Below are positions 60,979-64,000 of a stretch of DNA of 64,000 nt, piece after piece. How positions within the stretch are numbered: position 1 is the stretch's first letter; each line of letters opens with the position of its first letter. Under the pieces are notes generated by a model, which was not told where the DNA came from, made no database searches, and saw only the letters and a program-made list of their open reading frames with translations. A program made the translations under genes and the position numbers. The stretch is from assembly GCA_019075865.1 (NCBI GenBank), contig JAGXAN010000010.1:1-64000 (forward strand), read 5' to 3'. Origin of the DNA: Hyphomicrobiales bacterium. Lineage in GTDB: Bacteria > Pseudomonadota > Alphaproteobacteria > Rhizobiales > Beijerinckiaceae.

Positions 60979-62430
60979 CTATCCGCTACTTTCATCCAGC
61001 GCATATCGCTTGATTTTGTTTGCGAGGCCTACCCTGGACAGGCCCAGTTCGCCCGCAGTGCGGCTTTGGTTCCAACGATGGCGCTTCAAAGCTAGGCTGA
61101 CTATTTGCTTTTCGAGACTTTCAACTTGATCTTTGAGTGTCACGCCTTCCGGGAGAAACCCACGTCCCTGCTCGGGCCTTATGCGTGGCGCGGCAGCAAG
61201 TAATGCGGCGGACATATCACGGGTGGTCAGATATTCACCATCTTTTGCAAGGGCGACCATGCGACGGATTTCATTTTCAAGCTCACGAACATTGCCCGGA
61301 AAATCCCCATTGTTCAGTTTTTCCAACACGTTGGCACTAATCCCCAAAATCTTTTTGCCCATCGCATCTGCATGTTTGGCTGCAAAAAACTCAGTCAATG
61401 GTGCAATGTCATTCGGCCGTTCCCGCAAAGGCGGCACTTCCAACTCGAAGCCCTTCAATCGGAAATATAAATCCTGGCGGAATAGGCCGCGAGCCACCAG
61501 ACCTTTAAGCGGTCGATTTGAGGCCGCAACAATGCGCACATTGCAATGCAAAACCTTGTCGCTGCCTAATGGCTTGACTTCGCCCTCCTGCAAAAACCGC
61601 AACAAACTTACTTGGAAAGAGGGAGATACCTCTGATATCTCATCTAAAAATACGGTGCCGCCATCGGCTGCCCGAAATAGTCCTAGTCGGTCGGAAATGG
61701 CTCCGGTGAAGGCACCACGCTTGTGTCCGAATAGTTCGGACTGTAAAATCTCGTCCGACATGCCGCCGCAATTTTGAACCATCAATGGACTGGCGCGGCG
61801 CAACGAATTATAGTGAATGGCTCTCACCAACAATTCCTTGCCGGTCCCAGTTTCCCCCTGGATCAGTATGGGCAAGTCTGTGGGCGCTGCTTGCCTCGCC
61901 AGATCGCAGACTTCTACCATCTGTTCGCTGACATGCACCAACTTCTCAAAGCGCTGACTCTCGGGCCTGAATATCGTAGATTTTCTTTCATTAAAATCCA
62001 AAGTGTCTCCCGATATTTTGAACTCACGCGACAACAAGCGATGACGCCTGGCAAGCTCACGAGTTTCGAGGGCCCGTTCAACTACAAGCCCAAGTTGTAT
62101 TTCATTTATTGGCTTTAGTAAAAACTGATAAATGGCTGCATTTGAAAGCGCTTTGCTTGAAAGTCCCTCCGAATGGGACGCAACATACACGCGCACAATG
62201 TCGGGATGCGATACCCGCATTTCAGTGAGGAAGTCTAGTCCGTCAGTGGTAAATCGATCATCATCAGTGACGACCAAATCAACTTGAATGCTTGTCATCG
62301 TTTTTAGGGCTTCTTTTGCCGAGCTGACAAGGATCACGCGGTAAGCGTAAACTTCCAATAGCACGTCGCTAGCCGACGCCCAATCCTTGTCATGCCGGGT
62401 AAGAATTACGACTGTCTTTGGCGCTTCCAT
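60979..62430 (-). CDS. Sigma-54-dependent response regulator (NtrC family)
   Basis: From ATG 62430 the product is 483 residues. Residues ~1-120 are a receiver-like domain with VVTDDDRFTTDGLDFL as acceptor region and LLKPI; the usual acidic pair after beta-1 (here LTRHDKD) is altered. The AAA+ domain has GETGTGKE near 193, GAFTGA near 240 (sigma-54 contact) and GGTVFLDEI. The C-terminal Fis-type HTH is NQSRTAGELGLSRVGLANKIKRY. No histidine kinase is adjacent. It resembles the HupR/HoxA branch, but no hydrogenase genes are visible. Confidence 0.85.
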   Translation of the reverse strand: MEAPKTVVILTRHDKDWASASDVLLEVYAYRVILVSSAKEALKTMTSIQVDLVVTDDDRFTTDGLDFLTEMRVSHPDIVRVYVASHSEGLSSKALSNAAIYQFLLKPINEIQLGLVVERALETRELARRHRLLSREFKISGDTLDFNERKSTIFRPESQRFEKLVHVSEQMVEVCDLARQAAPTDLPILIQGETGTGKELLVRAIHYNSLRRASPLMVQNCGGMSDEILQSELFGHKRGAFTGAISDRLGLFRAADGGTVFLDEISEVSPSFQVSLLRFLQEGEVKPLGSDKVLHCNVRIVAASNRPLKGLVARGLFRQDLYFRLKGFELEVPPLRERPNDIAPLTEFFAAKHADAMGKKILGISANVLEKLNNGDFPGNVRELENEIRRMVALAKDGEYLTTRDMSAALLAAAPRIRPEQGRGFLPEGVTLKDQVESLEKQIVSLALKRHRWNQSRTAGELGLSRVGLANKIKRYALDESSG

Positions 62431-62669
62431 TAAAGTTAGTTTCCTATTTGATAGTTTTGTTAGCAAAATTGAAAGTCTGTTTCAATCTTATTCGGAGCTA
62501 TCGCTGCGCCTATCCCCAACGTGTTGATATATTGGTTTGTTGATTTGCTTTTTGAAGCTCCGTCTCCCCGGATGCAAAAGATAACATGTCGCGCAAGACG
62601 TCCACCGTTCAGTCTCCCTCAGGTTGGATGGCCCCGCTAACAGGCGTAACAGATTAGCTTGTTGACAGT

Positions 62670-62707
62670 GGGGTCTTATGCCGGAAGGGCAGGATCGTAT
62701 CATAAGG
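62670..62707. repeat. Tn3-family-like terminal inverted repeat
   Basis: The 38 bases start GGGGTCTTATGCCGG and end CATAAGG, matching the GGGG...TAAG pattern of Tn3-family ends. The transposase frame ends inside it (TGA at 62702-62700), as is usual in this family. The partner end is not seen. Confidence 0.6.
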
Positions 62708-63328
62708 TTTTTAGCGATCGTTTTGGCCACCGATACTCCCCGGTGGGCAGGATGTGCGCCCATCCAAGGGGCGAGATGTGTGCCAAGAGGTCGGCGGAGC
62801 AGTCCAAACCGGTGCGGCGGCGCCCCGCGACAGCGTGGCCGAGATGCTTGGTGTTCCGGTAGATGATGATCGCAGCCAGCAGGTTCAGGGCGGCTATTCG
62901 GAAGTGCTGACCTTCAGTGCAGCGATCGCGGATTTCGCCTTGGCGACCGATACGGAGAGCATTTTTCAGGGCGCGATGCGCCTCGCCCTTGTTGAGACCC
63001 ATCCGAGCGCGGCGCTGCATGTCGGCATCTAGCAGCCAGTCGATGATGAACAGCGTCCGCTCAACCCTTCCGATTTCCCGCAGCGCCACAGCCAGCTCAT
63101 GCTGTCGGGTTAGGATTCAAATTTCCGCAACAGCTGGCTTGGCTGCATGACCCCTGTCGCCATCGTGGCGACGCTGCGCAAGATATCTGGCCAGTTTGAT
63201 GTGATGAGGGTTTTCTTGATTTTGCCGCCGATCAGCCCTTTCAGTTCTTTGGGTCAGGATGCCGGATCGAAGAGGTGCAAGCGTTTGGACTGCAGATCCC
63301 GGATGCGTGGAATGAACTGGAAGCCCAG
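62700..63328 (-). pseudogene. tnpA: Tn3-family transposase, C-terminal remnant
   Basis: The frame ends with GEAHRALKNALRIGRQGEIR, AALNLLAAIIIYRNTKHLG and LAHISPLGWAHILPTGEYRW, the unmistakable Tn3 transposase C-terminus. Upstream, in another frame, are LGFQFIPRIRDLQSKRLHLF and LKGLIGGKIKKTLITSNW, interrupted by TGA (63254-63256) and TAA (63110-63112), with a frameshift near 63105-63112. The N-terminal ~600 residues are absent. The element is dead. Confidence 0.88.
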
Positions 63329-63702
63329 AAGGTGTTAATTTTCACGCCGGAATGAACCGCTTTTCCATTTCGTGCTGATCCGTCTAGCTCACGATAACCG
63401 CAGGGATAGTCAGCAAAATTATTGACCGCCTTCGGAGCACGTCGTGTCGATAAACTGGCTCCATTTCTCGCAGAATTCAACAACTATGGAGTGGAAGCTA
63501 TCGACGCTTGCTTTTAATTTTGAGTGCCGGCCGTCAGAAAAAAATCGGGTAAAAATGGTCATAAATCCGGTTGTAACCAAAACAGACGACCTATTGAAAT
63601 AATTGATATTATTGAGAAATTCAGGATTACTAGCGGCTTCCCCGCAGCCGATCATACCCAGCCTCAACCAGAGGCTATTTGTTTAAACCGACTGGCCCCT
63701 TT
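63329..63702. other. Unassigned junction between Tn3 remnant and nuoJ fragment
   Basis: About 370 bases with no recognisable gene. It probably contains decayed transposon and target DNA. Confidence 0.4.
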
Positions 63703-64000
63703 TTAAACCGGCGTTAACAAAAGCCATGACGGCATAAATGTTAAACCGCCCCGCCAATCACGAAATTCCTGACACTCCCTCACGACAAACGGGAAAAGTA
63801 CCGCAACCGCGCAAACATAAACAACAACCTGCAGCATGGAGAGGAACTGTGCGCCGATCAGCAGGAACAGCCCCGCCGAAGCCACAAAGGCTAGAATTAG
63901 GAACATCATTGAATGCACGGGGTTGCGCGCGGTGATCACCACGAAGGCTGAAAGGCACAGCGCACAGTCGAAAAGATAAAAGAAGATTACGGCTGGTGTC
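63703..64000 (-). pseudogene. nuoJ: NADH-quinone oxidoreductase subunit J, truncated
   Basis: The frame enters from beyond the right edge and reads AVIFFYLFDCALCLSAFVVI, TARNPVHSMMFLILAF and GAQFLSMLQVVVYVCAVAVL, the first three membrane helices of NuoJ. After LFPFVV it continues as RECQEFRDWRGG and stops, about 100 residues short of a normal NuoJ. The gene is truncated next to the Tn3 remnant. Confidence 0.8.

Noticed and set aside
60979-62430. Assignment as HupR/HoxA hydrogenase regulator
   Set aside because: Architecture is similar, but no hydrogenase genes are present, so only the family-level call is supported.
62754-63032. Plus-strand ORF over the Tn3 remnant
   Set aside because: It is the antisense shadow of the transposase C-terminus.
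1-64000. CRISPR array near cas3 or elsewhere
   Set aside because: No series of 25-40 base repeats with unique spacers was seen on either strand. The only regular tandem array is the 8-mer at 35221.

Overview
This window looks like an accessory replicon or integrated conjugative element of an alphaproteobacterium. The evidence is a complete P-type (VirB/VirD4) type IV secretion operon, a relaxase, and a set of plasmid genes (ArdC-like, large ParB-like, strawberry-notch helicase, Toprim, DUF2493, DUF1173, DUF6117/DUF6927-like) that I associate with sphingomonad, acetobacterial and rhizobial plasmids. A truncated nuoJ of alphaproteobacterial type lies at the right edge. No rRNA, tRNA, CRISPR array, replication initiator or ParA was seen, so plasmid versus ICE cannot be settled here.

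Layout. 1-7.2 kb: a lone cas3 on the minus strand, a DUF4143 ATPase, a WYL regulator followed by four small enzyme-like genes (SRPBCC, EVE, VOC, Cdd1-like), and a Phd/VapC pair whose toxin is frameshifted. 7.3-9.96 kb: a quinone oxidoreductase and a divergent LysR regulator, bracketed by two copies of a ~150 bp segment containing the start of the ArdC-like gene. 9.9-34.3 kb: mostly plus-strand genes: ArdC-like, ParB-like, several small plasmid genes, many toxin-antitoxin modules (HicAB, RelB/YafQ, VapBC, Phd/VapC, an orphan Phd, a decayed antitoxin), a LysE exporter, a 1,482-residue methyltransferase-helicase, Toprim, DUF2493 and DUF1173 proteins, and two ssb genes sharing a ~200 bp leader. 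A second WYL regulator, a GFA gene and an AAA ATPase are interspersed.

34.3-40.7 kb: a gene-free region with perfect inverted repeats and seven copies of an 8 bp repeat (candidate oriT), then a MobC-like protein, a 914-residue relaxase and a VirD4 coupling protein read on the opposite strand and broken by an apparent one-base deletion. 40.8-52.8 kb: minus-strand virB operon in order virB1, B2, B3, B4, two B5-like, a small membrane protein, a lipoprotein, B6, B8, B9, B10, B11. 52.9-57.5 kb: a divergent operon of seven exported proteins, including two thermonuclease-like proteins and a second lytic transglycosylase. 57.9-62.4 kb: a phosphoribosyltransferase with an overlapping small ORF, a TetR/MFS pair with a perfect palindrome between them, and a sigma-54 activator. 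62.7-64 kb: a decayed Tn3-family transposase with one terminal repeat, then truncated nuoJ.

Working model. The ssb, ArdC-like, ParB-like and methyltransferase-helicase genes all point toward the putative oriT, the polarity expected of the leading region of a conjugative element, where anti-restriction and single-strand-DNA genes are expressed first in the recipient. The duplicated ssb leader with its palindromes could be a single-strand promoter of the Frpo type; this is inference. Single-base lesions in vapC, virD4 and the DUF6117 gene are either real decay or sequence errors and should be checked before concluding that transfer is defective.
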